From Bacteroides sp. (GTDB lineage Bacteria > Bacteroidota > Bacteroidia > Bacteroidales > Bacteroidaceae): a DNA stretch of 64,000 nucleotides. A model generated the notes under the pieces. The model saw nothing but the letters and a program-made list of their open reading frames with translations. It was not told the DNA's origin and did no database searches. The DNA lies in assembly GCA_017992695.1 (NCBI GenBank), contig JAGOOC010000004.1, positions 40,145-104,144 on the forward strand, in the 5' to 3' direction. This document shows positions 18,103-28,119 of this stretch, one piece after another. Both the position numbers and the translations under genes were made by a program. Positions within the stretch are counted from its first letter, which is position 1, and each line of letters opens with the position of its first letter.

Positions 18103-19113
18103 ATGATTAGAGAAGTAAAATTTGAAAGCCAAGACCGTCGTATCAAAGGCATCATCGATACCTTGAACGCGCACGGCATCAAAGACATCGAAGAAGCAAA
18201 TGCGATCTGCCATGCAGTGGGCATCGATCCTTATAAAACGTGTGAAGAGACTCAGCCCATCTGTTTTGAGAATGCAAAGTGGGCTTACGTAGTAGGTGCT
18301 GCTATCGCTATCAAAAAAGGTTGTAAGAACGCTGCCGAAGCTGCCGAAGCTATCGGTATTGGCTTGCAGGCATTCTGTATCCCGGGTTCAGTAGCCGCCG
18401 ACCGTTTGGTTGGTATCGGTCATGGTAACTTGGCTGCAATGTTGCTGCGCGAAGAGACAAAATGTTTCGCATTCTTGGCCGGTCACGAGTCATTCGCTGC
18501 TGCCGAAGGAGCAATCAAAATTGCAGCTAAAGCGGATAAAGTGCGTAAAGAGCCGTTGCGTTGTATCTTGAACGGTCTTGGAAAAGACGCTGCTCAGATC
18601 ATCTCACGTATCAATGGCTTTACTTATGTTCAGACTGAGTTCGATTACTACACTTCAGAATTGAAAGTAGTACGCGAAATTGCTTACTCTGACGGCAGCC
18701 GTGCTAACGTAAAATGCTACGGTGCAGACGATGTTCGCGAAGGTGTGGCTATCATGTGGGAAGCAGGTGTAGATGTATCGATCACCGGTAACTCTACCAA
18801 CCCTACTCGCTTCCAACACCCTGTTGCAGGTACGTACAAGAAAGAGCGCGGATTGGCTGGCAAACCATTTTTCTCTGTAGCATCAGGCGGTGGTACAGGC
18901 CGTACGCTTCACCCTGATAACATGGGTGCGGGTCCGGCTTCTTACGGAATGACAGACACCATGGGTCGTATGCACTCAGATGCTCAGTTCGCCGGTTCTT
19001 CATCAGTTCCTGCTCACGTAGAAATGATGGGATTCTTGGGAATTGGTAACAACCCGATGGTAGGTGTTACAGTAGCTGTAGCGGTAGATATTTCACAAGT
19101 TTTGGCCAAGTAA
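18103..19113 (+). CDS. GGGtGRT protein
   Basis: 336 residues. The naming motif GGGTGRT is at residues 262-268, and a second glycine-rich block (GFLGIGNNPMVGVTVAVAVDI) closes the protein. Alanine-rich helices fill the first half (AAIAIKKGCKNAAEAAEAIG), with cysteines in the IGIDPYKTCEETQPICFENA region that could bind a cluster or metal. No signal peptide. The family is uncharacterised; consistent pairing with the IscU-like scaffold points to cluster assembly, storage or transfer. Intergenic sequence before it carries AGGAGG-like AAGGAGGA (18086-18093), unusually strong for this group. An intrinsic terminator follows. Confidence 0.9.
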   Translation: MIREVKFESQDRRIKGIIDTLNAHGIKDIEEANAICHAVGIDPYKTCEETQPICFENAKWAYVVGAAIAIKKGCKNAAEAAEAIGIGLQAFCIPGSVAADRLVGIGHGNLAAMLLREETKCFAFLAGHESFAAAEGAIKIAAKADKVRKEPLRCILNGLGKDAAQIISRINGFTYVQTEFDYYTSELKVVREIAYSDGSRANVKCYGADDVREGVAIMWEAGVDVSITGNSTNPTRFQHPVAGTYKKERGLAGKPFFSVASGGGTGRTLHPDNMGAGPASYGMTDTMGRMHSDAQFAGSSSVPAHVEMMGFLGIGNNPMVGVTVAVAVDISQVLAK

Positions 19114-19136
19114 TCTAAGTAATTACTACATATAAA

Positions 19137-19170
19137 ATCCCTGTAACTTTATCAGTTACGGGGATTTTTT
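19137..19170 (+). terminator. Intrinsic terminator after the GGGtGRT gene
   Basis: 12-bp stem (19137-19148 with 19154-19165, one G-T pair), loop TTATC, then six T. It separates the scaffold/GGGtGRT operon from ric. Confidence 0.88.
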
Positions 19171-19229
19171 GTTTGTACCTACAACAAAACGGTTCTAGAA
19201 AGCGTTACGTATGAAAACAACAAAACGAT

Positions 19230-19931
19230 ATGAAATTTAAGAATAAAACATTGGGTGAGATTGTTGCCGATAATTTTCGCGCATCACAAGTTTTTCAGCG
19301 TTACAACATTGATTTTTGTTGTGCAGGTAAACGTGGGTTTATAGAAGCATGTATAGCCGCTAAATTAGATCCTGAAGTAGTAGAGCGTGAGATATTGAAT
19401 TTGGAGCAAGATGCAGCGCATGACATAGATTACAACGCCATGCAGCCCGATAAACTAATCGACTTCATTCTCCGTGAACACCATCAGTACATTGAAGCCG
19501 AAAGCCGCTCCTTACCAGCTCTTGCCGATAAAGTGGCGCAGGTACACCGCGACAAGCACCCCGAATTGGTAGAGGTAGCTCAAACGGTTCACCTCATTAT
19601 GGAAGATATGTTGGTGCACCAACGTAAAGAAGAGGAGATTCTGTTCCCCTACATCAAAGCGATGGTAGAATCAAAGAAAAATGGAACAGCACTCCCCGAA
19701 GCTTGTTTTGGAAACATTGCCAACCCCATCGGAGCAATGGAGGCTGACCATGATCATGTGGGGGCTTTGATCTTCCGCTTAAAAGAGTTGACTTCCGATT
19801 TTACATTGCCCGATGATGCATGTAGCTCGTACACAACTCTCTATAAGCGGTTAGAAGAGTTACAAAACAATACGTTCAGACACGTACACCTGGAAAACAA
19901 CATTCTATTCAAAGAGGCATTGAAAATGTAA
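19230..19931 (+). CDS. ric: Iron-sulfur cluster repair di-iron protein (Ric/YtfE/ScdA)
   Basis: 233 residues, the usual Ric length. The N-terminal DUF542 (ScdA_N) domain has the Cys30-Cys31 pair in IDFCCAGK. The hemerythrin-like domain then supplies di-iron ligands in LREHHQYIE, HQRKEEEILFPY, EADHDHVG and FRHVHLENNILF. Ric repairs Fe-S clusters damaged by nitric oxide or peroxide. It follows the Fe-S scaffold operon but after a terminator, so it is probably transcribed separately, perhaps under stress control; no operator was identified. Confidence 0.95.
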   Translation: MKFKNKTLGEIVADNFRASQVFQRYNIDFCCAGKRGFIEACIAAKLDPEVVEREILNLEQDAAHDIDYNAMQPDKLIDFILREHHQYIEAESRSLPALADKVAQVHRDKHPELVEVAQTVHLIMEDMLVHQRKEEEILFPYIKAMVESKKNGTALPEACFGNIANPIGAMEADHDHVGALIFRLKELTSDFTLPDDACSSYTTLYKRLEELQNNTFRHVHLENNILFKEALKM

Positions 19932-20223
19932 AGATTAAATCCGTGCGTAGGATTATTATGTCTGTTAACAGGTGATTTTCTATTAGGTTTAGCGCTATCC
20001 GTGGTTACAAAAATAGATGAAGTTGACAAATACACAAGCATCAGTGTAAAGAGAATCGAGAATAGTACAACAGAGGAGTGAGGGGATGAGAAAGAGAATG
20101 AATAGACAAACCGCACAAGTAATTTTCAACAAACTGAATACCAACAAAGTAAATACGATTATCAAACAAATACAGTCGTACTTTTCATTGCTCGCAAAAG
20201 AAGTAATTTAAGAGTGTGTTAAA

Positions 20224-20275
20224 TAGGTACTTTTAGTATTAAAGAGTACGTACTCTTTAATACTAAAAGTACCTA
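20224..20275. repeat. Perfect 52-base palindrome with no loop
   Basis: Both 26-base arms pair completely around the centre 20249/20250 (left arm begins TAGGTACTTTTAG). No T-tract follows on either strand (+ side CTCTTGC, - side TTTAACAC), so it is not a standard terminator. It lies between the ends of two convergent genes. Confidence 0.9.
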
Positions 20276-20324
20276 CTCTTGCAAAGTAAAAAAACAAATG
20301 TGAAATCTTGATACAGTATCCATG

Positions 20325-20377
20325 AAAAAACACCTCCTTATTAAAAAGCCGTTCAGCGGTTTTTTAATAAGGAGGTG
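20325..20377 (-). terminator. Intrinsic terminator of the POT transporter gene
   Basis: 21-bp arms (20331-20351 and 20357-20377, one G-T pair), loop TTCAG, and six A at 20325-20330, read as a T-run on the minus strand, 24 bases after the stop. Confidence 0.88.
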
Positions 20378-20401
20378 TCTCCTATCGATAGATAGTAGGT
20401 A

Positions 20402-22069
20402 TTACGCTACTTTTTCGAGTTTCTTCATGATGGAGAAGATAAACAGAGCGGAAAGTAGACAGAGTACAATAAGTACGCTCCAAACCAACCACAGTTGCAT
20501 ATCGCCCCAGATATAACCGATGATAGCAGTCATCGAGTTGCCAATGGCAGTCGCTACAAACCAGCCACCCATCATCATGCCCTTATATTTGGGAGGTGCC
20601 ACTTTGGACACGAAAGAGATGCCCATGGGTGATAAGAACAGCTCGGCAAAAGTCAACACTAAATAGGTTGAAATAAGCCAATTGGTTGAAATTAACTGGC
20701 TTGAATCGATGCCCGATGTTTCGACAGCAGTCGGGGTGGGCAAACCAATAGAGCCAAAGGCCAAAATCATAAAACCAACGGCAGCAATCAACATGCCGAT
20801 ACCAATTTTTCGTGGTGCAGAGGGTTCTTTTTTCTTATCTGCTAAATAGCTAAACACAGTCAAGAAGACCGGAGTCAACGCTACCACAAAGAATGGGTTG
20901 AATTGTTGGAAAATTTGAGGAAGAATTTCGACAACCGGAGTCATAGCTGAATAGCTCCAATATAAAACGCATAAAGCAGCTAATATAACTACCCCAGAAG
21001 TGGCCTTACCTTTTCCTGATTTGGATTGAAACAAAGCAAAACCGCCATAAACTGCAATGATTAGCAACACGAGATTCCATACATCGAAGCCGATACGATC
21101 GATGCCGGTAACCGACTTAACCGTATAGTCGCGTGCAAAGAACGTCATCGTTAGTCCGTTTTGGTGGAAGGCCATCCAAAAAAAGATCACCACAGCAAAT
21201 ACTAACAGAAGGGCTACAATGCGTTGCTTTGTTTCTGCTTTGCTCAGTTCGGGACCGGTATATCCGCTTACTGAAGCTTGTTGCTTTGAGTTATAGTCGG
21301 CATGCTTGAACATAGGACGACAAAGCATGTAGATAGCCATAGAGGCGATAAGTGATATACAGGCCACAGCAAAACCGTAGTTGTAAGCCTCGGACAGTTG
21401 AGCGATATAGGCGTGACAGAAAGCAGTAGTGTCACCCATGAAATTCTGTGCGCTTTGTAAAGCAGCAAGGGTAGTGCTACCCTCGGCTGTGATGGTTCCG
21501 TTGATGAACTGATGTGCCAACGAGGGTATTTGAGAGTCGTAAGAGAAACCAGCTTGGTTTAACACATAGTTGGTTACTTTGGTGGCTGCCGTAGGGGCGA
21601 ACAAAGCACCTACGTTGATAGCCATGTAAAACAAGCTAAAGGCTCTGTCGCGCTTCGAGCTATACTCGGGAGCATCATAGAGGTTACCCACCATTACCTG
21701 TAGGTTGCCCTTAAACAGACCTGTGCCACAAGCGATGAGAAACAAAGCACCAAACATTAGCGGTTTAGCGATGTCGCTCTTAGAAGCAGTAGGAATGGCC
21801 AGCAATACATAACCCACGAACATGCAGACGATACCGGTGGTTACCATTTTACCGTATCCTTTTTTATCGGCTAAGATGCCACCGATTAAAGGCATGAAAT
21901 AAACCAGGCCTAAAAAACCACCAAAGATGGTAGAGGTTTCGGTAGCCGTGTAACCAAATTTTGCTTGTAAAAATAAAGTAAAAATCGCAAGCATGGTGTA
22001 GTAACCAAACCGCTCACCTGTATTGGCAAGTGCCAAAGCATACAAGCCCTTGGGCTGTCCTTTAAACAT
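20402..22069 (-). CDS. POT-family proton-coupled peptide transporter
   Basis: 555 residues with 12-14 predicted membrane helices. The N-terminal POT signature is ANTGERFGYYTM; note that the first Glu of the ExxERFxYY motif is replaced (Asn). A second signature is FKGNLQVMVGNLY. The family imports di- and tripeptides with protons at the inner membrane, fitting a peptide-fermenting anaerobe. A long extramembrane loop (GTITAEGSTTLAALQSAQN region, about residues 185-220) is seen. It is a single-gene unit ending in a strong terminator. Substrate is inferred only from family. Confidence 0.93.
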   Translation of the reverse strand: MFKGQPKGLYALALANTGERFGYYTMLAIFTLFLQAKFGYTATETSTIFGGFLGLVYFMPLIGGILADKKGYGKMVTTGIVCMFVGYVLLAIPTASKSDIAKPLMFGALFLIACGTGLFKGNLQVMVGNLYDAPEYSSKRDRAFSLFYMAINVGALFAPTAATKVTNYVLNQAGFSYDSQIPSLAHQFINGTITAEGSTTLAALQSAQNFMGDTTAFCHAYIAQLSEAYNYGFAVACISLIASMAIYMLCRPMFKHADYNSKQQASVSGYTGPELSKAETKQRIVALLLVFAVVIFFWMAFHQNGLTMTFFARDYTVKSVTGIDRIGFDVWNLVLLIIAVYGGFALFQSKSGKGKATSGVVILAALCVLYWSYSAMTPVVEILPQIFQQFNPFFVVALTPVFLTVFSYLADKKKEPSAPRKIGIGMLIAAVGFMILAFGSIGLPTPTAVETSGIDSSQLISTNWLISTYLVLTFAELFLSPMGISFVSKVAPPKYKGMMMGGWFVATAIGNSMTAIIGYIWGDMQLWLVWSVLIVLCLLSALFIFSIMKKLEKVA

Positions 22070-22137
22070 AAATTTTAGATGTTAGATTGTTATTAAAATA
22101 TTGTTTTAAATTGCAAATATATAAATTTTTTCTTGAT

Positions 22138-22626
22138 TCAATGAACAAACAAAGAACAAACTTCGGCCTTTACTTCGCGAATCAATATTTCGGGAGCCAC
22201 TTTAATTTGCAAGCCGCGCTGCCCGCCACTCACATAAATATAGGGAAACAACAAACAGGTTTGGTGTATATAAGTAGGGAAATGCCTCTTCATGCCAATG
22301 GGCGAACAGGCACCTCGAATATAACCCGTTAGGGGAAGTAGCTCTTTCATGGGTATAAGTTCACAACTTTTATTACCAGACACTTTGGCAGCCAGCTTGA
22401 GGTTAACCTCCTTATCACCGGGAACGATACATACAAAATAGCCCGTTTTATCGCCATGCAAAACAAGCGTTTTAAAAACTTGCTCTACATTCTCGCCCAA
22501 ACCAGCAGCTACATGAATGGCGCTCAAGTCGCTCTCATCAACTTCATAGGAGATAAGATCATAAGAGACGTTGGCTTTATCAAGCAACCTTGCAGCGTTC
22601 GTTTTATTAATCTTCGTACTACTCAT
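22138..22626 (-). CDS. ybaK: Cys-tRNA(Pro)/Cys-tRNA(Cys) deacylase
   Basis: 162 residues from the ATG at 22626, which shares one base with the uvrA stop (TGATG); the GTG one codon earlier is less likely. YbaK/EbsC blocks: NAARLLDKANVSYDLISYE, VFKTLVLHGDKTGYFVCIVPGDKEVNLKLAA and TGYIRGACSPIGMKRHFPTYI. It hydrolyses cysteine wrongly attached to tRNA-Pro. Coupled to uvrA only by position as far as is known. Confidence 0.93.
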   Translation of the reverse strand: MSSTKINKTNAARLLDKANVSYDLISYEVDESDLSAIHVAAGLGENVEQVFKTLVLHGDKTGYFVCIVPGDKEVNLKLAAKVSGNKSCELIPMKELLPLTGYIRGACSPIGMKRHFPTYIHQTCLLFPYIYVSGGQRGLQIKVAPEILIREVKAEVCSLFVH

Positions 22627-25451
22627 CACATGACTAATTCTTCGCGTAAGAACTTAGGTGTATAGCCTTTATCGCTTTGAGCTACCTCTTCGGGAGTGCC
22701 GAAGCTGAGCAGCTCGCCACCACCCTTGCCACCATCGGGACCCATATCGATAACGTAGTCGCCCATCTTGATCACATCGAGATTGTGCTCAATGACAATG
22801 ACGGTATTCCCTTTATCAACCAGCCTGTTGAGCACACCCATTAATACACGAATGTCTTCAAAATGAAGTCCGGTGGTGGGCTCGTCGAGTATATAGAGTG
22901 TTTTTCCGGTGTCGCGTTTGGACAGTTCGGTAGCCAACTTTACCCGTTGACTCTCGCCACCCGAGAGGGTTGTTGAAGGTTGCCCCAGTTTGATGTACCC
23001 CAACCCTACATCTTGAATGACCTTGATCTTATTCAAAATTTGCGGTACGTTTTCAAAGAACTCTACGGCACGGTTGATTGTCATATCGAGCACATCGGCT
23101 ATGGATTTTCCTTTAAAACGCACTTCGAGCGTTTCACGGTTATAGCGCTTGCCGTGGCACATTTCACATGGCACATATACGTCGGGAAGAAAGTTCATCT
23201 CAATGGTTTTGTATCCGTTGCCCGAACAGGCTTCGCAGCGGCCACCGGTAACGTTGAACGAGAAGCGCCCGGGCTTGTATCCTCGTATCTTTGCTTCGGG
23301 CAGCCCAACGAACAGGGTGCGAATGTCTGAAAATACACCCGTGTAGGTAGCCGGATTGGAACGGGGAGTACGTCCTAAAGGAGATTGATCAACATCAACC
23401 ACCTTGTCGATATGTTCTATACCCTCGATAGAGTCATACGGCAACGGGTCTTGCAGCGAACGGTAGAAGGTTTGCGAGAGAATGGGGCGCAGGGTTTCGT
23501 TGATAAGCGTTGACTTACCACTACCCGACACGCCGGTTACGCAAATCAATTTCCCCAACGGGAACTCTACATCTACCCCTTTCAGGTTGTTTCCCTTAGC
23601 GCCTCGCAACCACAACGACTTACCGGTGCCCTTGCGACGAGCTTCAGGAACCTCTATCCGTTTCTCTCCATTGAGGTATTGTGAGGTGAGCGTACTTGTT
23701 TTAAGCATCTCCTGAGGGGTTCCCGAGAAGACCACTTCTCCACCCAAGCGTCCGGCCTTGGGACCCATGTCGATGATGTAATCTGAGGCCATCATCATGT
23801 CTTTATCGTGTTCTACAACGATGACGGAGTTGCCCATATCGCGCAACTCTTTCAACGAGTTAATTAAGCGAAGGTTGTCTCGTTGGTGCAGCCCGATACT
23901 GGGCTCATCGAGTATATAGAGTACATTGACCAACTGCGAACCAATCTGTGTAGCCAGACGAATGCGCTGACTCTCGCCACCCGAAAGGCTGACGGAGCTT
24001 CGACTAAGCGATAAATACTCCAGCCCCACATTGAGCAGGAACTTCAGGCGAGTGCGGATTTCTTTTAATATCTCAAAGGCAATCTTTTGCTGTTTATCAC
24101 TCAAGAACGTGTCGACATTTTGGAGCCAATCATAAAGTTCGTTGATATCCATGCTCGCTAGTTCGCTAATGTTCTTATCGTGAATACGGAAATGCAACGC
24201 CTCTTTGTTGAGTTTGGCTCCCTTACACTCGGAGCAAACGGTGGTTTTGGCAAACTGATCGGCCCACTTCTGGGCTGTAGCCGACGCGTCTTTCTCTTGC
24301 AACATCTGAATGTACTTCACTACCCCTTCATAAGTCACAAAATAATCGGAAGAAGTACCGATCAAGGAGCTTTTTATCTTGATCCGCTCATCGGAGCCAT
24401 TCAAAATTTCGTCGATGGCATCGTCGGGCAGTTCTTTAACCGGGGTCTTTAGCGTGGTTTCATATTTATCGAGCAGTGCGGCTATCTGCCAAAAGATCAT
24501 CGTATTTTTATGTTTACCCAGCGGGGCAATGGCGCCTTCGTAGATGGAGAGGTCTCGATCGGGAATCACTTTATCCACATCAATCTGATTGACAATGCCC
24601 AATCCTTTGCATTTGGAGCAGGCTCCTTGCGGAGAGTTAAAAGAGAAGTTGTGCGGAGCAGGCTCACGGTAAGAGAGTCCGGTAACGGGGCACATCAGCC
24701 GTTTACTGTAATGGCGAATGCTTTCCGTTTGAGCATCGAGAATCATCAGCAGGCCGTCTCCTTGTCGCATGGCAGTGGCTACGCTCTGCTTCAGGCGCTT
24801 GTCATCTTTATCTTCTACAATAAGCTTGTCAATTACCACTTCGATATCGTGGTTTTTATAGCGATCCAGCTTCATGCCGTGGGTAATCTCGCGCACCTCA
24901 CCGTCTATGCGCACGTTGAGGTATCCTTTCTTGCGTACCTGCTCAAAAAGCTCTTTGTAGTGTCCTTTACGAGTACGCACTAAGGGTGCCAAAAGGTAGA
25001 TCCTTCGTCCTTTGTAGTCTTTAAGTATGAGGTCGAGTATCTGCTCTTCGGTATACTTAACCATCTTGGCACCAGAAAGGTAGGAGTAGGCATCGCCTGC
25101 ACGGGCAAAGAGCAGACGGAGGTAGTCGTATATTTCAGTGGTAGTGCCAACCGTAGAGCGAGGATTCTTGTTGGTTGTTTTCTGTTCGATAGAGATGACC
25201 GGACTTAAGCCGGTAATTTTATCCACATCGGGCCGCTCGAGGCTACCCAGGAAGTTACGGGCATAGGCCGAGAAAGTTTCGATGTAGCGTCGTTGACCTT
25301 CGGCAAAGATGGTATCGAATGCGAGTGACGATTTTCCACTTCCACTCAAGCCGGTAATCACCGTAAGACTGTCACGTGGAATTTCGGCATCGATATCTTT
25401 TAAATTGTGTACACGCGCTCCGTATACGTTTATATATTCTGTTTCCTTCAT
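22626..25451 (-). CDS. uvrA: Excinuclease ABC subunit A
   Basis: 941 residues, full length. First Walker A GLSGSGKS at 34-41, second GVSGSGKST near 640. ABC signatures [13 protein letters not shown] and [13 protein letters not shown]. Zinc modules include CSKCKGLG and [14 protein letters not shown]. UvrA recognises DNA damage and loads UvrB; uvrB is also in this window (31976). A -7 box lies upstream. Confidence 0.98.
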   Translation of the reverse strand: MKETEYINVYGARVHNLKDIDAEIPRDSLTVITGLSGSGKSSLAFDTIFAEGQRRYIETFSAYARNFLGSLERPDVDKITGLSPVISIEQKTTNKNPRSTVGTTTEIYDYLRLLFARAGDAYSYLSGAKMVKYTEEQILDLILKDYKGRRIYLLAPLVRTRKGHYKELFEQVRKKGYLNVRIDGEVREITHGMKLDRYKNHDIEVVIDKLIVEDKDDKRLKQSVATAMRQGDGLLMILDAQTESIRHYSKRLMCPVTGLSYREPAPHNFSFNSPQGACSKCKGLGIVNQIDVDKVIPDRDLSIYEGAIAPLGKHKNTMIFWQIAALLDKYETTLKTPVKELPDDAIDEILNGSDERIKIKSSLIGTSSDYFVTYEGVVKYIQMLQEKDASATAQKWADQFAKTTVCSECKGAKLNKEALHFRIHDKNISELASMDINELYDWLQNVDTFLSDKQQKIAFEILKEIRTRLKFLLNVGLEYLSLSRSSVSLSGGESQRIRLATQIGSQLVNVLYILDEPSIGLHQRDNLRLINSLKELRDMGNSVIVVEHDKDMMMASDYIIDMGPKAGRLGGEVVFSGTPQEMLKTSTLTSQYLNGEKRIEVPEARRKGTGKSLWLRGAKGNNLKGVDVEFPLGKLICVTGVSGSGKSTLINETLRPILSQTFYRSLQDPLPYDSIEGIEHIDKVVDVDQSPLGRTPRSNPATYTGVFSDIRTLFVGLPEAKIRGYKPGRFSFNVTGGRCEACSGNGYKTIEMNFLPDVYVPCEMCHGKRYNRETLEVRFKGKSIADVLDMTINRAVEFFENVPQILNKIKVIQDVGLGYIKLGQPSTTLSGGESQRVKLATELSKRDTGKTLYILDEPTTGLHFEDIRVLMGVLNRLVDKGNTVIVIEHNLDVIKMGDYVIDMGPDGGKGGGELLSFGTPEEVAQSDKGYTPKFLREELVM

Positions 25452-25498
25452 TTTCTATCTTAATCATTAATTAGGAGGGGCAACACCCTACACGATTG

Positions 25499-25506
25499 CA
25501 AAATTA
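25499..25506 (-). promoter_or_regulatory. -7 box for uvrA-ybaK
   Basis: Minus strand TAATTTTG (25506-25499), 47 bases before the uvrA ATG; no LexA-type operator was recognised. Confidence 0.5.
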
Positions 25507-25590
25507 ATGTTTCCCATCGAGATAAAGTTCTAAAAAAATACAATATTATTTTCTTTACTTAATTATTATGCAGATATAGGTCGTTTTTCT

Positions 25591-25598
25591 TACCTTTG
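25591..25598 (+). promoter_or_regulatory. -7 box for the LysM gene
   Basis: TACCTTTG matches TAnnTTTG; the ATG is at 25634, giving a leader of about 30 bases. Confidence 0.65.
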
Positions 25599-25633
25599 TT
25601 GCTTCATTTTAAGAACCAATAGTTTATAATTTA

Positions 25634-27400
25634 ATGAAACCAATCAGAAGAATACTCCTTTCCTTGCTTTTCTTAAGCCTCTCTTACAGCGGTGTTTTAG
25701 CACAAGAGGCTTCATCTTATTTCCTTCATACCATTGAGAAAGGACAGAGCTTATACTCTATTTCAAGTATGTATGAAGTAAGCCAGGCAGATATTATCAA
25801 ATTAAACCCCGGATGTGAAGAGAAAATTGTGGCCGGTCAAGCCCTTCGGATTCCACAAAACAAGACTACACAGAGTCAGGAAAAGTTCCACACGATTCAG
25901 CCGGGAGAGACCTTGTATAAATTGACTACTACCTATAAAACTTCGGCCAAAGCCATTTGCGAAGCCAACCCCGGACTAAGTGCAGAGAACTTTCGTGTGG
26001 GGCAGGTTATCCTCATACCCACAACAGGCGAAACTGTAACAGCCGTAACTCCGAAAACAGAGGTCAATAACGCTGTAACTCCTTTGAATACAGGAAAATC
26101 GAAATGCAAAGACATGCACAAAGTGAAACGCAAAGAGACCATCTTTAGCGTAAGCCGGGAGTATGGAATCACAGAAGAGGAGCTGATCGCAGCTAACCCT
26201 GAACTGCTCGACGGAATGAAAAAAGGACGTTTCCTTTGCATCCCCTACCCTACACAACGCATCATGACTCCGAAGGAGATAGACAAAAACACCACCCCAC
26301 CCAGTGACAGTGAGCTATTTCGTGAGAGCAAGCAGGTTCCCAAAAACATCGGAACAATTAAAGCAGCCATCATTTTACCCTTTACACAAGACAGACGCAT
26401 GACTGAATATTATGAAGGATTCCTCATCGCACTGGATAGTTTGAAACGCTCGGGGGTATCAGTAGATTTGTATGTCTACGATTCGGGTAGTGAGAATGCC
26501 TCTATCGCTCCAATTTTAGCCAAAGAAGAAATGAAACGAATGAACATCATCTTTGGGCCGCTTTATCAACAACACATCAAACCGCTTTCGACCTTTGCCA
26601 AGAAGAATGACATCCGCTTAATCGTTCCTTTCTCTTCGAAAGATAGTGAAGTATTTAACAATGCGTCGATCTATCAGATAAATACGCCTCAGTCTTATTT
26701 ATACTCTGAGGTGTATGAGCACTTCATGCGTCAGTTTTCTAATGCCAACGTTGTTGTTCTTACATCGACCCATATAGACAAAGAGAAGGAGGAATTTATC
26801 AATGGATTGAAACAAGAGTTGAGTCGCAAAGGAATCGCTGTAAAAACAGTGTCCGAAGGAGCATCACAGGATGTGTTGAAAAGTGCTTTGCGCAGTGATA
26901 AAGAAAACATCTTTATTCCAACATCGGGCAGCAACGTGACCTTGATTAAGATACTACCACAACTTACCTTGCTGGTACGTGATAACCCGACAGCGAACAT
27001 TCACCTTTTCGGATACCCCGAGTGGCAAACCTATACACGCGACCACCTGAATAGTTTCTTTGAATTGGATACCTATTTCTATTCATCGTTTTACACCAAC
27101 AACCTGTTGCCATCAGCCATCAACTTTACAAACTCCTACTACAAATGGTATAGCAAGGAGATGGCAAACACCTATCCAAAGTATGGTATGCTGGGATTTG
27201 ATACGGGCTATTTCTTTCTTAAAGGCTTGTCGCGCTATGGCACAGAGCTGGAGAAAAACCTGTCGCGCATGAATCTAACTCCGATACAGACCGGTTTCAA
27301 ATTTCAACGGGTCAACAATTGGGGGGGATTTGTAAATAAGAAGGTCTTCTTTGTGCGGTTCAATAAGAATTTTGAGTTAGTAAAACTTGACTTTGAATAA
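25634..27400 (+). CDS. Three-LysM protein fused to a type 1 periplasmic-binding fold
   Basis: 588 residues. Signal peptide MKPIRRILLSLLFLSLSYSG to VLAQ. Three LysM repeats follow: about 32-75 (HTIEKGQSLYSISSMYEVS), 84-130 (HTIQPGETLYKLTTTYKTS) and 160-205 (HKVKRKETIFSVSREYGIT). From about 240 the sequence is a type 1 periplasmic-binding fold (IKAAIILPFTQDRRMTEYYEG, NIIFGPLYQQHI, NVVVLTS). LysM binds glycan strands, so the protein should sit in the periplasm on peptidoglycan. The C-terminal fold is that of LpoA, the activator of PBP1A, suggesting by analogy a cell-wall enzyme regulator; this is inference. A PorT-like gene follows after 6 bases. Confidence 0.88.
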   Translation: MKPIRRILLSLLFLSLSYSGVLAQEASSYFLHTIEKGQSLYSISSMYEVSQADIIKLNPGCEEKIVAGQALRIPQNKTTQSQEKFHTIQPGETLYKLTTTYKTSAKAICEANPGLSAENFRVGQVILIPTTGETVTAVTPKTEVNNAVTPLNTGKSKCKDMHKVKRKETIFSVSREYGITEEELIAANPELLDGMKKGRFLCIPYPTQRIMTPKEIDKNTTPPSDSELFRESKQVPKNIGTIKAAIILPFTQDRRMTEYYEGFLIALDSLKRSGVSVDLYVYDSGSENASIAPILAKEEMKRMNIIFGPLYQQHIKPLSTFAKKNDIRLIVPFSSKDSEVFNNASIYQINTPQSYLYSEVYEHFMRQFSNANVVVLTSTHIDKEKEEFINGLKQELSRKGIAVKTVSEGASQDVLKSALRSDKENIFIPTSGSNVTLIKILPQLTLLVRDNPTANIHLFGYPEWQTYTRDHLNSFFELDTYFYSSFYTNNLLPSAINFTNSYYKWYSKEMANTYPKYGMLGFDTGYFFLKGLSRYGTELEKNLSRMNLTPIQTGFKFQRVNNWGGFVNKKVFFVRFNKNFELVKLDFE

Positions 27401-27406
27401 AAAGGA

Positions 27407-28096
27407 ATGACAACACTAAAATCAATCATAACAACTGCCGGATTACTAATAGCCATCGGTCTTCCTGTGTCGGCACAGATAGGTGAACTGCGTCAGAACT
27501 TTGCCATAGGGGTAAATGGCGGGGTTAACTACAGCAACGTAAGCTTTCAGCCCACCATCAAACAGAATGGCTTACTAGGCGCAACCGGAGGGATAACAGC
27601 CCGATACATCTCTGAGAAGTATTTTGCTATGATCTGTGGCGTGCAGGTCGAGTTGAATTATGCTCAACGAGGCTGGGACGAGAAATTTGACCAGCTTGAC
27701 GACGACCGTTCGTATAGCCGAACGATGAATTACCTCGAAATTCCGTTCTTGGCTCATCTGGCTTTTGGCAAAGATCGAGGTGCGCAGTTCTTCTTGAACC
27801 TGGGACCGCAAATGGGCTTTCTGTTGAGCGATAAAGAAGAGACGGCGGGAACTTGGAAAAAGGAGCAGTTAGATAGAGAACCGTATGGCAAAAAGATTCA
27901 AAACAATTTCGATTACGGAATTGTGGGGGGTGCAGGACTTGAAATTAGGACAAAAGCAGGTAACTTTCTGATAGAAGGAAGGTATTACTTCGGGCTTGCC
28001 GATTTCTATAACAGCACGAAAAAAGACTATTTTTCGCGCTCGGCACATACTACTATCTCGGCAAAAATAGCGTATCTGTTTGATCTAAAGAAATAA
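27407..28096 (+). CDS. PorT-family outer-membrane beta-barrel protein
   Basis: 229 residues. Signal peptide ending PVSAQ. Alternating strands with aromatic ends (FAIGVNGGVNYSNVSF, MICGVQVELNYAQRGW, YLEIPFLAHLAFG, FFLNLGPQMGFLL, FLIEGRYYFGLADF) and the final TISAKIAYLFDLKK fit the small porin-family/PorT barrel of Bacteroidetes. Located 6 bases after the LysM gene, so probably co-transcribed and possibly an envelope partner. Specific function unknown. Confidence 0.85.
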   Translation: MTTLKSIITTAGLLIAIGLPVSAQIGELRQNFAIGVNGGVNYSNVSFQPTIKQNGLLGATGGITARYISEKYFAMICGVQVELNYAQRGWDEKFDQLDDDRSYSRTMNYLEIPFLAHLAFGKDRGAQFFLNLGPQMGFLLSDKEETAGTWKKEQLDREPYGKKIQNNFDYGIVGGAGLEIRTKAGNFLIEGRYYFGLADFYNSTKKDYFSRSAHTTISAKIAYLFDLKK

Positions 28097-28119
28097 GATA
28101 GGCACCTAAAAAAAATAAA

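Larger units (their letters stand above)
19932..20401. other. 470-base gap between ric and the POT gene
   Basis: No supported coding sequence. 19932-20223 is AT-rich without a recognised element; 20224-20275 is a perfect palindrome; 20325-20377 is the terminator of the POT transporter gene. The short frames here overlap these hairpins and are not credible. Confidence 0.7.

Noticed and set aside
20322-20516. Small plus-strand ORF at the POT terminator
   Set aside because: It runs through the terminator hairpin and antisense to the transporter gene; not a plausible coding sequence.
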